NCBI GenBank assembly: GCA_965652025.1
Contig: CBFGTM010000001.1
Location: 1-64,000, forward strand
DNA length: 64,000 bases
Reading direction: 5' to 3'
Source: CAVVWJ01 sp965652025
GTDB lineage: Bacteria > Gemmatimonadota > Gemmatimonadetes > Gemmatimonadales > GWC2-71-9
In this document: piece by piece, positions 32,505 through 41,358 of the stretch
Layout of the letters: each line of letters begins with the position of its first letter
How positions within the stretch are numbered: the stretch's first letter is position 1
The notes under the pieces: generated by a model
Databases searched by the model: none
Seen by the model: the letters and a program-made list of their open reading frames with translations, nothing else
Told to the model about the DNA's origin: nothing
Made by a program: the position numbers and the translations under genes

Positions 32505-34157
32505 ATGCCCACAATTCTGCCAGTTCGCCATCAGCCGCTGCTGCCACTGGATCGCCTGATCCGGCGGGAGCCGCCCGGTGCCGAAGCTATCGAGATGGAC
32601 GTGCTGATCGTCGGCGCCGGCCCGGCGGGCCTGGCCTGTGCCATCGAGCTGGACCGGCTGGCGCGTCAAGCCCAGGAATCCGGCGGCCCGGCTGAGCTGA
32701 GTATTGCCGTGCTGGAGAAGGCGGAGAGCCTCGGCGAGCACAGCCTCTCCGGTGCGGTGGTCAACCCGCGCGCCTTTCGCGGGCTCTTTCCGGAGGTGGT
32801 AGCCGGCGACCTTCCCTTTCGGCAGGCGGTGCCCGGCGAGGCGGTATACCTCCTGACCGAGGGGCGAGCCCAGCGGATTCCCACGCCGCCGACGATGCAC
32901 AACAAGAGCTTCTATACCGCGTCTCTCTGCGAGATCGTGCGCTGGCTGGGCGAGCGGGCCGAGGCCGCCGGGGTCAATCTGTTCACCGGATTCCCGGTGG
33001 ATGCGTTGCTGGTGGAAGGGGATACAGTGAAGGGTGCTCGCACGACGCCGTCGGGTCTCAACCGAGACGGAAGCCCCGGCAGCAACTACACCGAGCCTAC
33101 CGACGTGTCCGCCCGGATCACGGTGCTCGCCGAGGGAAGCCGGGGACTGCTGACCCAGGCCTACCGCGAGTGGCAGAAGATTGGATCACCCAATCCCCAG
33201 CTCTATGCGCTGGGGGTGAAGGAGGTCTGGGAGACGAAGCGGCCGCTCGACAAAGTGGTGCACACCCTGGGATGGCCGCTTCCGACCGATGCCTTCGGCG
33301 GCAGCTTCCTGTACCCGCTGGGGCCCACTCAGATTGCCCTCGGGCTAGTCGTCGGGCTCGACTACCACGAGGCCCACCTGGATGTCCATCAGTTGCTCCA
33401 GCGGATGAAGCTGCATCCGCTCTTCCGGCCGTATCTGGAGGGGGGGCAACTGCTGGAGTGGGGGGCCAAGACCATCCCCGAGGGCGGATATTACTCCTTT
33501 CCGGAGCGTCGCTTCGGCGATGGCCTCCTGATGGTGGGCGACGCGGCGGGGTTCGTGGACGTGCCGTCGCTCAAGGGAATCCACTACGCCATGGAATCGG
33601 GGATTCTTGCCGCCCGCGCCGCCTTCGAGGCGCTGCGGAAGGGGGACACCTCCGGCCCGGCGCTCGCGTCTTACGATCGGATGGTGGACCAGAGCTATAT
33701 CGCCGGCGATCTCCATCGCACCCGCAACATGCGGCTTGCCTTCAAGGACGGCTTTTTTCTGGGAGGTGCCAAGGCCGGCCTGATGACGCTTACCGGGGGC
33801 CGCTTTCCCGGCAGCAGGATCACGATGCCGAGCGATGCAGCCGTCCCTCGCCGCCGAAACGGAACGACACCGCTCAGCCCGGACAATGTGTTGACCTTCA
33901 GCAAGCTCGATGCGGTGTTCAAGTCCGGTAACGCCACCCGCGATACCATTCCCTCGCACCTGCTGACCGGGCCTGACATCACTCCGGAAGTGGCCCGGTT
34001 CTACAGCCATGTGTGTCCGGCCGGAGTCTATGAGGAGGTGGACGGGCAGCTCCGCGTCAACCCCGCGAACTGTGTCGACTGTAAGGCGACCGATGTGCTC
34101 GGGCCGCGTTGGACTCCTCGGGAGGGCGGAAGTGGACCGAAATACCGGCTCATGTGA
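32505..34157 (+). CDS. Electron transfer flavoprotein:quinone oxidoreductase, cluster ligand missing
   Basis: 550 residues. The FAD domain begins MDVLIVGAGPAGLACAIEL. Family segments such as GEHSLSGAVVNPRAFRGLFP and the membrane-dipping quinone region are present. It accepts electrons from ETF and reduces membrane quinone. The C-terminal 4Fe-4S region is odd: Cys504 (HVCPAGVYE), Cys523 and Cys526 (NCVDCKATDV) are present, but the fourth ligand, normally the last Cys of CxxCxxC, is Thr529. The cluster may therefore be altered or absent. The end EGGSGPKYRLM is normal. Confidence 0.9.
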   Translation: MPTILPVRHQPLLPLDRLIRREPPGAEAIEMDVLIVGAGPAGLACAIELDRLARQAQESGGPAELSIAVLEKAESLGEHSLSGAVVNPRAFRGLFPEVVAGDLPFRQAVPGEAVYLLTEGRAQRIPTPPTMHNKSFYTASLCEIVRWLGERAEAAGVNLFTGFPVDALLVEGDTVKGARTTPSGLNRDGSPGSNYTEPTDVSARITVLAEGSRGLLTQAYREWQKIGSPNPQLYALGVKEVWETKRPLDKVVHTLGWPLPTDAFGGSFLYPLGPTQIALGLVVGLDYHEAHLDVHQLLQRMKLHPLFRPYLEGGQLLEWGAKTIPEGGYYSFPERRFGDGLLMVGDAAGFVDVPSLKGIHYAMESGILAARAAFEALRKGDTSGPALASYDRMVDQSYIAGDLHRTRNMRLAFKDGFFLGGAKAGLMTLTGGRFPGSRITMPSDAAVPRRRNGTTPLSPDNVLTFSKLDAVFKSGNATRDTIPSHLLTGPDITPEVARFYSHVCPAGVYEEVDGQLRVNPANCVDCKATDVLGPRWTPREGGSGPKYRLM

Positions 34158-34409
34158 AGGCTTGCACTTCCACCCTACCGGCGATTGCATCAGCTAGCAT
34201 CACACACCGTAAACAATTCCGCAGTTGCGCCGATCCTGCAGATTCTTGCCTGCCTGTATTCTTGACGCTGTCTGGTTCTTATGAATTGTGAGTTTACGCC
34301 TCCTTGCCGAAAATACCTGTGCCTCAAAGCCTTCGGTACATGAGGGACGGACGGACCGGCTGAAGAATCGCCACCGCCCGACACTGGTGGTCCGAATGCA
34401 GGGGGAGCG

Positions 34410-34823
34410 ATGTCTGGAGCTCGGCACATCACAGCCCACGCACTCGTGCTCGGACTGAGCCTCGGCGCGCCGGTTGCGGCCCTGGCCCAAGCTGGGAACT
34501 CGTCGTGGCAGTCGACGCCGGCATCGGTTCTGAAAACGTCGTTGCGAAATGTCGTCGCGGCCCAGGACGAGTATCGGACTTCGCACCCGGTGTATGCGAG
34601 TACTCTCGAAGCCTTACAGCTGAGCCCTGGAGCCGACGTGAAAGTTCAGATTCTCGGCGTGACCCCCAATGGGTTTCGGGCCAAGGCCACACACAAGGCC
34701 CGGCCCGGTCGCAGCTGTGTCGTCTTTGTGGGACCACTGAGCGGGCCAGAGCTGCCCCGGACCGACGGGGACGGGGAGACAGCCGGCGAGGAAAGGGTGC
34801 CGCTCTGTGACCGGATGGAGTAA
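34410..34823 (+). CDS. Small secreted protein, pilin-like C-terminal part
   Basis: 137 residues with a signal peptide (AHALVLGLSLGAPVAALAQA). The mature part SLRNVVAAQDEYRTSHPVY, with TLEALQLSPGADVKVQILG, resembles the globular part of type IV pilin-like proteins, but the prepilin N-terminal helix is replaced by an ordinary signal peptide. Two Cys near the end may form a disulphide. The 250-base gap upstream (34158-34409) holds small hairpins, such as CCACC/GGTGG at 34371-34390, but nothing I can identify. It overlaps the next gene by 17 bases. Confidence 0.6.
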   Translation: MSGARHITAHALVLGLSLGAPVAALAQAGNSSWQSTPASVLKTSLRNVVAAQDEYRTSHPVYASTLEALQLSPGADVKVQILGVTPNGFRAKATHKARPGRSCVVFVGPLSGPELPRTDGDGETAGEERVPLCDRME

Positions 34824-36834
34824 GCCGGCCCCGGCAGTTGGAGCCAAGCCTTCGCTTCCTCAAGCCCTGCGCCCCCACGGCTTGATCAGCAACGCTTGGC
34901 GGTGGGGGGCCGGCGTGATCTCGGCAGGAGCGGGACTGGTGTCGATTCTCTCGTACACCCACTCGCTCAAGTCGAAGTTCGAGGCGGACTCGCTGGCCGC
35001 CGCCACGCTGGTCCCGGTCCGCTGGATCGGCATCTCGCCGGTGGTCGATACGGCGACGGCGGTGGGAGACACGATTCAGCTGGCGGTCACGGCGACCGAT
35101 GCCCGGGGCAATGCGCTCCTGGGAGCGCCGACGGTGTGGACCAGCGTGGATACCAGCGTCGCCACGGTGGACAGCGCGGGCACAGTGGTCGCACGAGGCG
35201 GGGGATGGACCTCGGTGATTGTTGCGGTGGGAGAAAAGTCGGTGCGGGCTAAGGTGTACGTGGTCCAGCGGCCAGCGGGGCTCCGGATTCCAGGTGACAG
35301 CCTGCTCCGGATCCCTGAGGGCGACAAGGGCAACGCGGTGGCCCAGCTGGTGGACGCTCGAGGATATGAGATCAAGGGATCCATGCCTCGGTGGCGTTCG
35401 GCCGATCCGTCGATCGCGGCGGTGGACAGCACGGGCCACGCGACGGGAATAGCACCTGGCCGCACCACGTTTACGGCCAGCACCGACGCGATGGTGACGC
35501 AGCTTGCGGTGGAGGTCTACCCGGTACCGTCGTCCCTGACCTTGCTCTCCGGCGACGGACAGCGAGCGCCGGCGGGGCGCCGGGTGCCACAGGCGGTGAC
35601 GGTGCAGGTGGTCTCGCGCAGTGGACGGCCGATTCCAGGAGTGGCGGTCCGCTTCAATCTGGACGAAGGCGCCGGTCAGGCTGAGCCCCAGGCGGATTCG
35701 TCGGATGCGCAGGGGATCGCCCGGGCAGCCTGGACGCTGGGAGGGTTCCCCGGCCGGCAGATGCTTTCGGTTACGGCCGAAGGGGTTGCCAGTCCCACGG
35801 TGGTGACGGCGGAAGCGGAGCCGGTGGCAGCCAACACCAGAGTCACGGTGTTGAGTGAGCGGCTGGAAGGCCCGGTAGAAGCCACTCTGGAAGAGCCAGT
35901 GGCGGTCAGGGTCACGGACACGAGTGGTGTCGCCCTGGTGGATGTGCCGGTGGCGTGGTCCGGAGCGGATGAAGGGAGCGTGGTGGCGGCGGAGTCGCGC
36001 ACGGACTCGCTGGGCGAGGCCCGGGCCCGCTGGACCCTCGGTCCCCGGAGCGGTACGCAACGGGCCTACGTACAAGTGGGAAGTCCGCGGGTCGTGCCCC
36101 GGTTCACCGTGACTGCGAAAGCGGTAGCCGGTGCCGCGGCCAAGGCCTCGGTGGTCGAAATGGCAAAGCACGACGGTACGGTCGGCCAGATACTCCGGCC
36201 GACCATTCGGATAAAGGTGCAGGATCGGTCGGGGAACGATGTGCCTAGTGTCGCCGTCACTCTGGCCCCGGCGGCCGGAACAGTAGGCGACAGCGTGGTC
36301 ATGACGGATTCGACCGGTCGGGCGGCGGTGTCCTGGACCCTGGGACGGACCGCGGGCGTGCACCACCTGGTCGTAAGAGTCGAGGGCATCGAGCGGCCGA
36401 TTCAGATCTCGGCCCGCGCCCGAGCTGCGGGACCGGCCAACCTGGTCTTCGTGGCGCCCAAGCCGGGAACCGCTAACCGGGCGGTGCAGTCCCTGGATGT
36501 CGATCTGACTGACGCCTATGGGAACCCGGTGGCGGATCAGCCGGTGGGGTTTAGCACCAAGAGCGGGACGGTGAGTCCCGCACGGGTGATGACGGATGCA
36601 AAGGGTCGAGCCCACACCCGCTGGACGCCGGGCTCCAAGACGGGCAAGCGAACGCTGGTGGCAACGGTGAAGGGAACCGATGCGCGCGCCAGCTTCGTGC
36701 TCGAGGCGCCGGAAGCCGCGGCGCCAGCCAAGACGGCCTCGGTGCCGGCCAAGACGGCGCCGGCCAAGAATGCAGGTGCAGTGAAGAATGCAGGATCGGT
36801 AAAGAAAGAAAGCGGCAAGCGGGCGCTGCACTAG
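34807..36834 (+). CDS. Membrane-anchored bacterial Ig-like repeat protein
   Basis: 675 residues. One N-terminal membrane helix (WGAGVISAGAGLVSILSY) and no cleavable signal, so the rest is probably exported as a type II protein. Two Big_2-like repeats come first, each with a TVDSAG or AVDSTG turn. Four Big_1-like repeats follow, each ending in an AxWTLG signature (AAWTLGGFPG, ARWTLGPRSG, VSWTLGRTAG, TRWTPGSKTG). The tail is an Ala/Lys/Pro-rich linker (PAKTASVPAKTAPAKNAG). Start GTG 34807 lies within the previous gene. Adhesion or surface scaffolding is likely. Confidence 0.75.
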   Translation: MTGWSKPAPAVGAKPSLPQALRPHGLISNAWRWGAGVISAGAGLVSILSYTHSLKSKFEADSLAAATLVPVRWIGISPVVDTATAVGDTIQLAVTATDARGNALLGAPTVWTSVDTSVATVDSAGTVVARGGGWTSVIVAVGEKSVRAKVYVVQRPAGLRIPGDSLLRIPEGDKGNAVAQLVDARGYEIKGSMPRWRSADPSIAAVDSTGHATGIAPGRTTFTASTDAMVTQLAVEVYPVPSSLTLLSGDGQRAPAGRRVPQAVTVQVVSRSGRPIPGVAVRFNLDEGAGQAEPQADSSDAQGIARAAWTLGGFPGRQMLSVTAEGVASPTVVTAEAEPVAANTRVTVLSERLEGPVEATLEEPVAVRVTDTSGVALVDVPVAWSGADEGSVVAAESRTDSLGEARARWTLGPRSGTQRAYVQVGSPRVVPRFTVTAKAVAGAAAKASVVEMAKHDGTVGQILRPTIRIKVQDRSGNDVPSVAVTLAPAAGTVGDSVVMTDSTGRAAVSWTLGRTAGVHHLVVRVEGIERPIQISARARAAGPANLVFVAPKPGTANRAVQSLDVDLTDAYGNPVADQPVGFSTKSGTVSPARVMTDAKGRAHTRWTPGSKTGKRTLVATVKGTDARASFVLEAPEAAAPAKTASVPAKTAPAKNAGAVKNAGSVKKESGKRALH

Positions 36835-37018
36835 GCGCCCGAGGAGCGGTCGACCGAAGGTTTGCGGTATTCGGTCGGCGGCGGACAAGAAGTTGGTTCA
36901 GGACCTTGGGTAGTCAGTACACAACAGGTTAGTACAAGTCCACTGGAGTCGGCACAAGTTCACGCTCAATGAGAGGACCGTTACCCGTAGTTCCACCTTC
37001 GCACTAGTGGAGGAAATT

Positions 37019-39061
37019 ATGACCGGCCCCCGCACTTCAACCGTGCACCCATTGCCTCGCCGGCCATGGCTCCTCCTGCCATTCTTGGCAAGTGTCGCAT
37101 TTCTGCTGGTCGGGTGCAGCGACCAGCTGACCGAGCCCATTGCCACGAAAAAGCCAGTCGCCGCGGTAGTTCGGCACCCGGTGCCGAAGCCGGCGGGCAG
37201 CCAGATGGCAGTCAGCCAGTCGACCGCGCCGAAGTCGTTAGTCAGCTTCTCGGCGGCACAGTCGATTTCCGGCATGGGGCCCAGCGTTCTCGTCCTGGCG
37301 GACACCGACGTAGTGTCCACGACCGCGCTGGCCACCAGCCTGGCTAACGCTGACTTTCAGGTGACGGTCCGGCCCGGGCCCGAGTACACCTGGGACGGCA
37401 CCAATCCGTCTCTCACGGGCTTCGACGTCGTCGTCCACCTGAACGGCTCGAGCTATGAGACCTCGCTCCCCGAAGCCGGCCAGAACGCCCTGGTGAACTT
37501 CGTCTCCAACGGGGGCGGATTCATCGGCTCGAAATGGAATGGCTTCGAGTATCAGCCCCAGATGGAGAATCTGGCGCTGCAGGGCTTCGGTGACGATCCG
37601 TCCGGCCCGGCGCAGACCTGCGGCCATTGCGAGATAACCTACCAGGCGACTGAGGCCGGCGCGGGACATCCTGTGCTCGCTGGTCTTCCGGCGTCTTTCA
37701 GCTTCACCGCAGACGGTCACGACGCGGGGCCGCAGACGGTCTTTGCGAGCAACCCCTCGACCGTGCTGATGCAGGTGCCGAATGGAGGCGCGGCGGTGCT
37801 GGTTCGTGAGTTGGGAGGCGGGCGGATCGTGAACTTCAGCTTCGCCCCGAACTACTACTGGGACGACCTGGGTAACGTCCGTGATCCCGTGACGCTCCAG
37901 GATCCGACCATTCAGCAGCTCTACATCAACGCGGTACAGTGGGCCTCAGCTGGAACTGCCGGCACCACTCAGCCGCAGACGATTACGTTTGGCCCGCTGC
38001 AAGGCAAGGTCTACGGTGATCCGGCCTTTACGCTGGACGCTACCGCCAGCTCGGGCCTGCCGGTGAATTACACCGCCAGCGGGACCTGCGGTGTCCTCGG
38101 GGTCACCGTGACCCTGACCGGGGCTGGTAGCTGCACTATCACCGCGCACCAACCGGGCAATGAAAGCTACGAGCCTGCGGTCGATGTGTCGCAGTCGTTT
38201 GAGATCGCCAAGGCTCCAGCGACGATCACGCTGTCGGGGCTGTCGTTCACCTTTGACGGCGCCATCAAGAGCGCTACCGCTACTACCACGCCGGCCGGGT
38301 TGTCCGGAGTGAGCCTGGCGTACACTCAAGGCGGTGTCACGGCCGTGCCCCGTAACGCGGGCAGTTACCAGGTCGTGGCTACGCTCGACCATCCGAACTA
38401 TCAGGCGTCGTCGGCTAGCGCGACCCTGATGATTAATAAGGCGAACCCGGCGATCAGCTGGATTCCGGCTTCGATCTCGGCCGGTACTCCGCTGGGTAGC
38501 GCGCAGCTCAATGCGACTTTCCGGGGTGTTGGCAGCGTGACCCTGAGCGGCACCGCCTTGTACACACCGGGCTCAGGCGCTGCATTGCCTGGTGGCCCGG
38601 CCACGCTCTCGGTGCAGTTCACGCCGAATGATGCCAACTATGCGGTTGGTAGTCGCTCCGTCTCGATTACAGTACTGAGCGGCATGCGGTTCTCCGGCTT
38701 CTTTGCGCCGCTGAAGAACATGCCTGCGGTGAACGTGGTGAACGCCGGCAGTACCGTCCCGATCAAGTTCTCGGTCGGCGGCTATTTCGGGCTGCAGATT
38801 CTGAGTGGAACCCCGACCTCGATCCCGGCGCAGTGTGGCTCGGGACCCGAGGCCACGATGCGGCCGACGCCGGTGATGCGGGATGGGCTCACCGCGTCGG
38901 GCTTCAGCTACACCTACGCGTGGAGGACCAACGCGAGCTGGGCTGGTAGCTGTCGCAAGTTGATCGTCACGCTGGCCGATGGCAGCACCCACGAGGCGAT
39001 GTTCCGCTTCCCGGCCAGGTCGAATACAGGTACGGCCGCCCGCCGGATTCTCGGCCGGTAA
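37019..39061 (+). CDS. Multidomain lipoprotein (ThuA/GATase-like, MBG-type and PxKF-type domains)
   Basis: 680 residues from ATG 37019, preceded by GGAGG. The signal peptide ends in lipobox LVGC. Residues of about 75-300 form a class-I-amidotransferase or ThuA-like fold (VSNGGGFIGSKWNGFEY, ELGGGRIVNFSFAPNYYW). Beta domains follow, including MBG-like repeats (ITFGPLQGKVYGDPAFTLDA, NAGSYQVVATLDHPNY), and a C-terminal PxKF-type domain (GFFAPLKNMPAVNVVNAGST, VPIKFSVGG). The domain set suggests a surface glycan- or protein-binding protein. No catalytic residues can be asserted. Upstream, 36835-37018 is non-coding with nothing recognised. Confidence 0.7.
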   Translation: MTGPRTSTVHPLPRRPWLLLPFLASVAFLLVGCSDQLTEPIATKKPVAAVVRHPVPKPAGSQMAVSQSTAPKSLVSFSAAQSISGMGPSVLVLADTDVVSTTALATSLANADFQVTVRPGPEYTWDGTNPSLTGFDVVVHLNGSSYETSLPEAGQNALVNFVSNGGGFIGSKWNGFEYQPQMENLALQGFGDDPSGPAQTCGHCEITYQATEAGAGHPVLAGLPASFSFTADGHDAGPQTVFASNPSTVLMQVPNGGAAVLVRELGGGRIVNFSFAPNYYWDDLGNVRDPVTLQDPTIQQLYINAVQWASAGTAGTTQPQTITFGPLQGKVYGDPAFTLDATASSGLPVNYTASGTCGVLGVTVTLTGAGSCTITAHQPGNESYEPAVDVSQSFEIAKAPATITLSGLSFTFDGAIKSATATTTPAGLSGVSLAYTQGGVTAVPRNAGSYQVVATLDHPNYQASSASATLMINKANPAISWIPASISAGTPLGSAQLNATFRGVGSVTLSGTALYTPGSGAALPGGPATLSVQFTPNDANYAVGSRSVSITVLSGMRFSGFFAPLKNMPAVNVVNAGSTVPIKFSVGGYFGLQILSGTPTSIPAQCGSGPEATMRPTPVMRDGLTASGFSYTYAWRTNASWAGSCRKLIVTLADGSTHEAMFRFPARSNTGTAARRILGR

Positions 39062-39081
39062 TTCGCAAACGCAGTCGGGCG

Positions 39082-39112
39082 AGGCCAGGGTCTCCTTGTG
39101 AGGTCCTGGCCT
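39082..39112 (+). terminator. Hairpin between convergent genes
   Basis: AGGCCAGG (39082-39089) pairs with CCTGGCCT (39105-39112), with a further inner CTC/GAG pairing around CTTGT. It follows the lipoprotein stop by 20 bases and can work for both strands. Confidence 0.6.
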
Positions 39113-39115
39113 TCG

Positions 39116-39535
39116 TCATTCTCCTAGCACCTTGATAATTACCCGTTTCCGGCGCTGGCCGTCCCATTCACCGTAAAACACCCGCTGCCAGGGCCCCAGA
39201 TCCAGCTTACCGGCGGTAATGGGGACGATCACCTCGTGCCCGACGGTGAGACTGCGCAAATGGGCAGCCGCATTGTCCTCCCCGGTCTCGTTGTGTTGGT
39301 ACCGCTCCGGATCCCACGGGGCGATGGTTTCCTCTAGCCACTTGAGGATGTCATGCCAGAGCCCCGATTCGTGGTCATTGACAAACACGGAGGCGCTGAT
39401 GTGCATGGCGGAGACCAGCACCATCCCTTCGCGCACGCCGCTTGCCTTTATCTGCTGGGCGACCTGGTCGGTAATGTCGATGATCTCCTGGCGCCGCTTG
39501 GTCTCGAACCAGAGGTAATGAGTGTGGGAAGTCAT
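39116..39535 (-). CDS. yjbQ: YjbQ-family protein (UPF0047)
   Basis: 139 residues, full length for the family. Signatures are HTHYLWFETKRRQEIIDIT, GMVLVSAMHISASVFVNDHE, RYQHNETGEDNAAAHLRSL and GKLDLGPWQRVFYGEWDG. YjbQ proteins have weak thiamine-phosphate-synthase-like activity in vitro and an uncertain role in vivo. Start ATG 39535 follows AGGA. It is downstream of dapD, separated by a heptamer array. Confidence 0.9.
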   Translation of the reverse strand: MTSHTHYLWFETKRRQEIIDITDQVAQQIKASGVREGMVLVSAMHISASVFVNDHESGLWHDILKWLEETIAPWDPERYQHNETGEDNAAAHLRSLTVGHEVIVPITAGKLDLGPWQRVFYGEWDGQRRKRVIIKVLGE

Positions 39536-39559
39536 TCCTGATGAGGAGCGTGACAGTAA

Positions 39560-39594
39560 AGAGTGAAGAGTGAAGAGTGAAGAGTGAAGAGTGA
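39560..39594. repeat. AGAGTGA heptamer array
   Basis: Five perfect AGAGTGA units at 7-base spacing between dapD and yjbQ. Same family as the element at 19462-19561, but only one arm is present. Confidence 0.9.
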
Positions 39595-39599
39595 ACAGT

Positions 39600-40481
39600 T
39601 TATCTGAGTAGCTCCTCCAGCCTTACTGCAGTGTCGGTCTTTTCGTCCCGATACTTCACGATGACCGGCGCGTAAAGGGCAATTCCCGCCGCCGCGCCCG
39701 GGCCCGATTTGACCGGCCGGCTGCCGGGGACGACTACGGCGCCAGCCGGGATCTCGAGCGGCCGGTTGCCGTCCCGCCGATACACCCGATCGTGCACCAG
39801 ATCGAACACGCTGGTCCCACCGGAGAGTATGGTGCCGGGCGCCAGCACCGCCCGCTCCCGCACGATGGTACCCTCGTACACGCCCGCGTTCCCACCCACC
39901 AGCACCTCGTCCTCGATGATTACCGGCAACGCGCCGGCCGGCTCCAGGACTCCGCCGATCTGCGCCGCAGCCGAGAGGTGCACCCGCCGGCCGATCTGGG
40001 CGCAGGAGCCCACCAGTGCGTGGGAATCGACCATGGTGCCCTCGCCCACGTAGGCACCGGCGTTGATGTACATCGGGGGCATGCAGACGACCCCCGGGGC
40101 CACATAGCAACCATCCCGGATAGCGGATCCGCCGGGAACGACGCGTACGCCATGCTCTCCCTCGAACGCCCGCAGGGGATACGTGTCCTTGTCGAAGAAG
40201 GGGAACGCACCGCCAGCGTCCGCTGGGACCACCCGACCCAGCCGAAATCCGAGCAGGATCCCGCTCTTGATCCAGCGGTTGACCCGCCAGGTTCCGTCCG
40301 TCCCGCGCTCGGCCGCCCTTACCGTGCCGGCATTGAGTGCGGCCTTGAGAGCGCGGAATGCCTCCAGCGCCGGTTTCTCTTCCCCCTGGGGTACGCCGTC
40401 GGCATAGCGCTCGATAGCTGCCCTCAGCTCTTCGATCCTGCTGCCCCGCTGCCCGGCTGCCTTGCTGCCCCGCCTAGGCAT
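39600..40481 (-). CDS. dapD: Tetrahydrodipicolinate N-succinyltransferase
   Basis: 293 residues. Left-handed beta-helix acyltransferase of the succinylase branch of lysine synthesis. Family segments are RVNRWIKSGILLGFRL, FFDKDTYPLRAFEG, PPMYINAGAYVGEGTMVDSH and VGSCAQIGRRVHLSAAAQIG. The first residues (RGSKAAGQRGS) come from an octamer array. It is the last gene of the dap operon and overlaps dapA by eight bases. Confidence 0.92.
   Translation of the reverse strand: MPRRGSKAAGQRGSRIEELRAAIERYADGVPQGEEKPALEAFRALKAALNAGTVRAAERGTDGTWRVNRWIKSGILLGFRLGRVVPADAGGAFPFFDKDTYPLRAFEGEHGVRVVPGGSAIRDGCYVAPGVVCMPPMYINAGAYVGEGTMVDSHALVGSCAQIGRRVHLSAAAQIGGVLEPAGALPVIIEDEVLVGGNAGVYEGTIVRERAVLAPGTILSGGTSVFDLVHDRVYRRDGNRPLEIPAGAVVVPGSRPVKSGPGAAAGIALYAPVIVKYRDEKTDTAVRLEELLR
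40441..40472. repeat. Octamer array in the dapD 5' end
   Basis: CTGCCCCG, CTGCCCGG, CTGCCTTG, CTGCCCCG: four adjacent octamers. On the minus strand they encode the extra N-terminal residues of DapD. Confidence 0.8.
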
Positions 40482-41358
40482 CCACCCCCGCCTGGCGCAG
40501 GGCGGTCCGCAGGGCCGCCGTTGTCGCTTCGCTCACCGGCACCAGCGGCAGCCGGAGCACGTTGGCGATGCGGCCCATGCAATGCAGGGCGGCTTTGACC
40601 GGCGCCGGATTGGTCTCCAGGAAGTTGGCATCCATGAGCGGCAGAAGACGGTAATGCCAGGTGCGAGCCTGCTCCAGGTTGCCGGAGAGCAACAGGTGGA
40701 CGAGGCCGGTCATCGCGGCCGGAATTTCGTTGGAGACCACCGAGATGAGCCCGTTTCCGCCGCTGGTGATGACCGGAAGGGTCAGCCAGTCGTCCCCCGA
40801 GAGGACCGCAAAGTCGTCAGCTCGCGACTGCAAGAGGCTCATGATCTGTCTCAGGTCGCCGCTGGCTTCCTTGATGCCCATGATGTTGGGGTGGGCGGCG
40901 AGCCGGAGTGCGGTAGCCGGCGTCAGGTTCACCGCAGTGCGGCCCGGCACGTTGTAGAGGCATACCGGCTTCGTGGCCGCATCGGCCACGGCGCTGAAGT
41001 GCCGGTACATGCCTTCCTGCGTCGGCTTGTTGTAGTAGGGGGTGGCGCTCAGGATATAGTCGGCGCCAACCCGGCACATCCGCTCGGTCTCCTCGATGGC
41101 GCGTGCGGTGTCGTTGCTGGTGGCCCCGGCCATGACCGGAACCCGCCCGCCGGCCGCCTCTACCACTTCCGCCACCACTCTCTCCCGCTCGGCGTCGCTC
41201 AGCGTCTGGGCCTCCCCGGTGGACCCGCACGCCACCAGGAAGTCGATGCCCTCCTCGATTTGCCAGCTCACCAGGGCGCGCAGCGCGGCGAGGTCCAGGT
41301 CACCCTGAGCCGTGAACGGAGTTACCAATGCCGTTCCGCAACCCTGGAGCCGGCTCAT
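40474..41358 (-). CDS. dapA: 4-hydroxy-tetrahydrodipicolinate synthase
   Basis: 294 residues. Condenses aspartate semialdehyde with pyruvate. The Schiff-base lysine is in GIKEASGD, the catalytic Tyr in LYNVPGRTAV, and the family signature in CGSTGEAQTLSDAER. Start ATG 41358 overlaps the dapB stop by four bases; a longer in-frame start would lie wholly inside dapB. Confidence 0.95.
   Translation of the reverse strand: MSRLQGCGTALVTPFTAQGDLDLAALRALVSWQIEEGIDFLVACGSTGEAQTLSDAERERVVAEVVEAAGGRVPVMAGATSNDTARAIEETERMCRVGADYILSATPYYNKPTQEGMYRHFSAVADAATKPVCLYNVPGRTAVNLTPATALRLAAHPNIMGIKEASGDLRQIMSLLQSRADDFAVLSGDDWLTLPVITSGGNGLISVVSNEIPAAMTGLVHLLLSGNLEQARTWHYRLLPLMDANFLETNPAPVKAALHCMGRIANVLRLPLVPVSEATTAALRTALRQAGVDA

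Noticed and set aside
34280..34400. Possible cyclic-di-GMP (GEMM) riboswitch before the pilin-like gene, suggested by UCAAAGCCUUCGG
   Set aside because: The 5' half of the motif and the conserved second stem are missing, so the resemblance is limited to a short string.
34429..36888. Very long open frame on the minus strand opposite the Ig-like protein
   Set aside because: It is a shadow of the plus-strand gene: high GC in codon position 3 keeps the antisense frame open, and its translation is Arg/His/Gly-rich with no domain.
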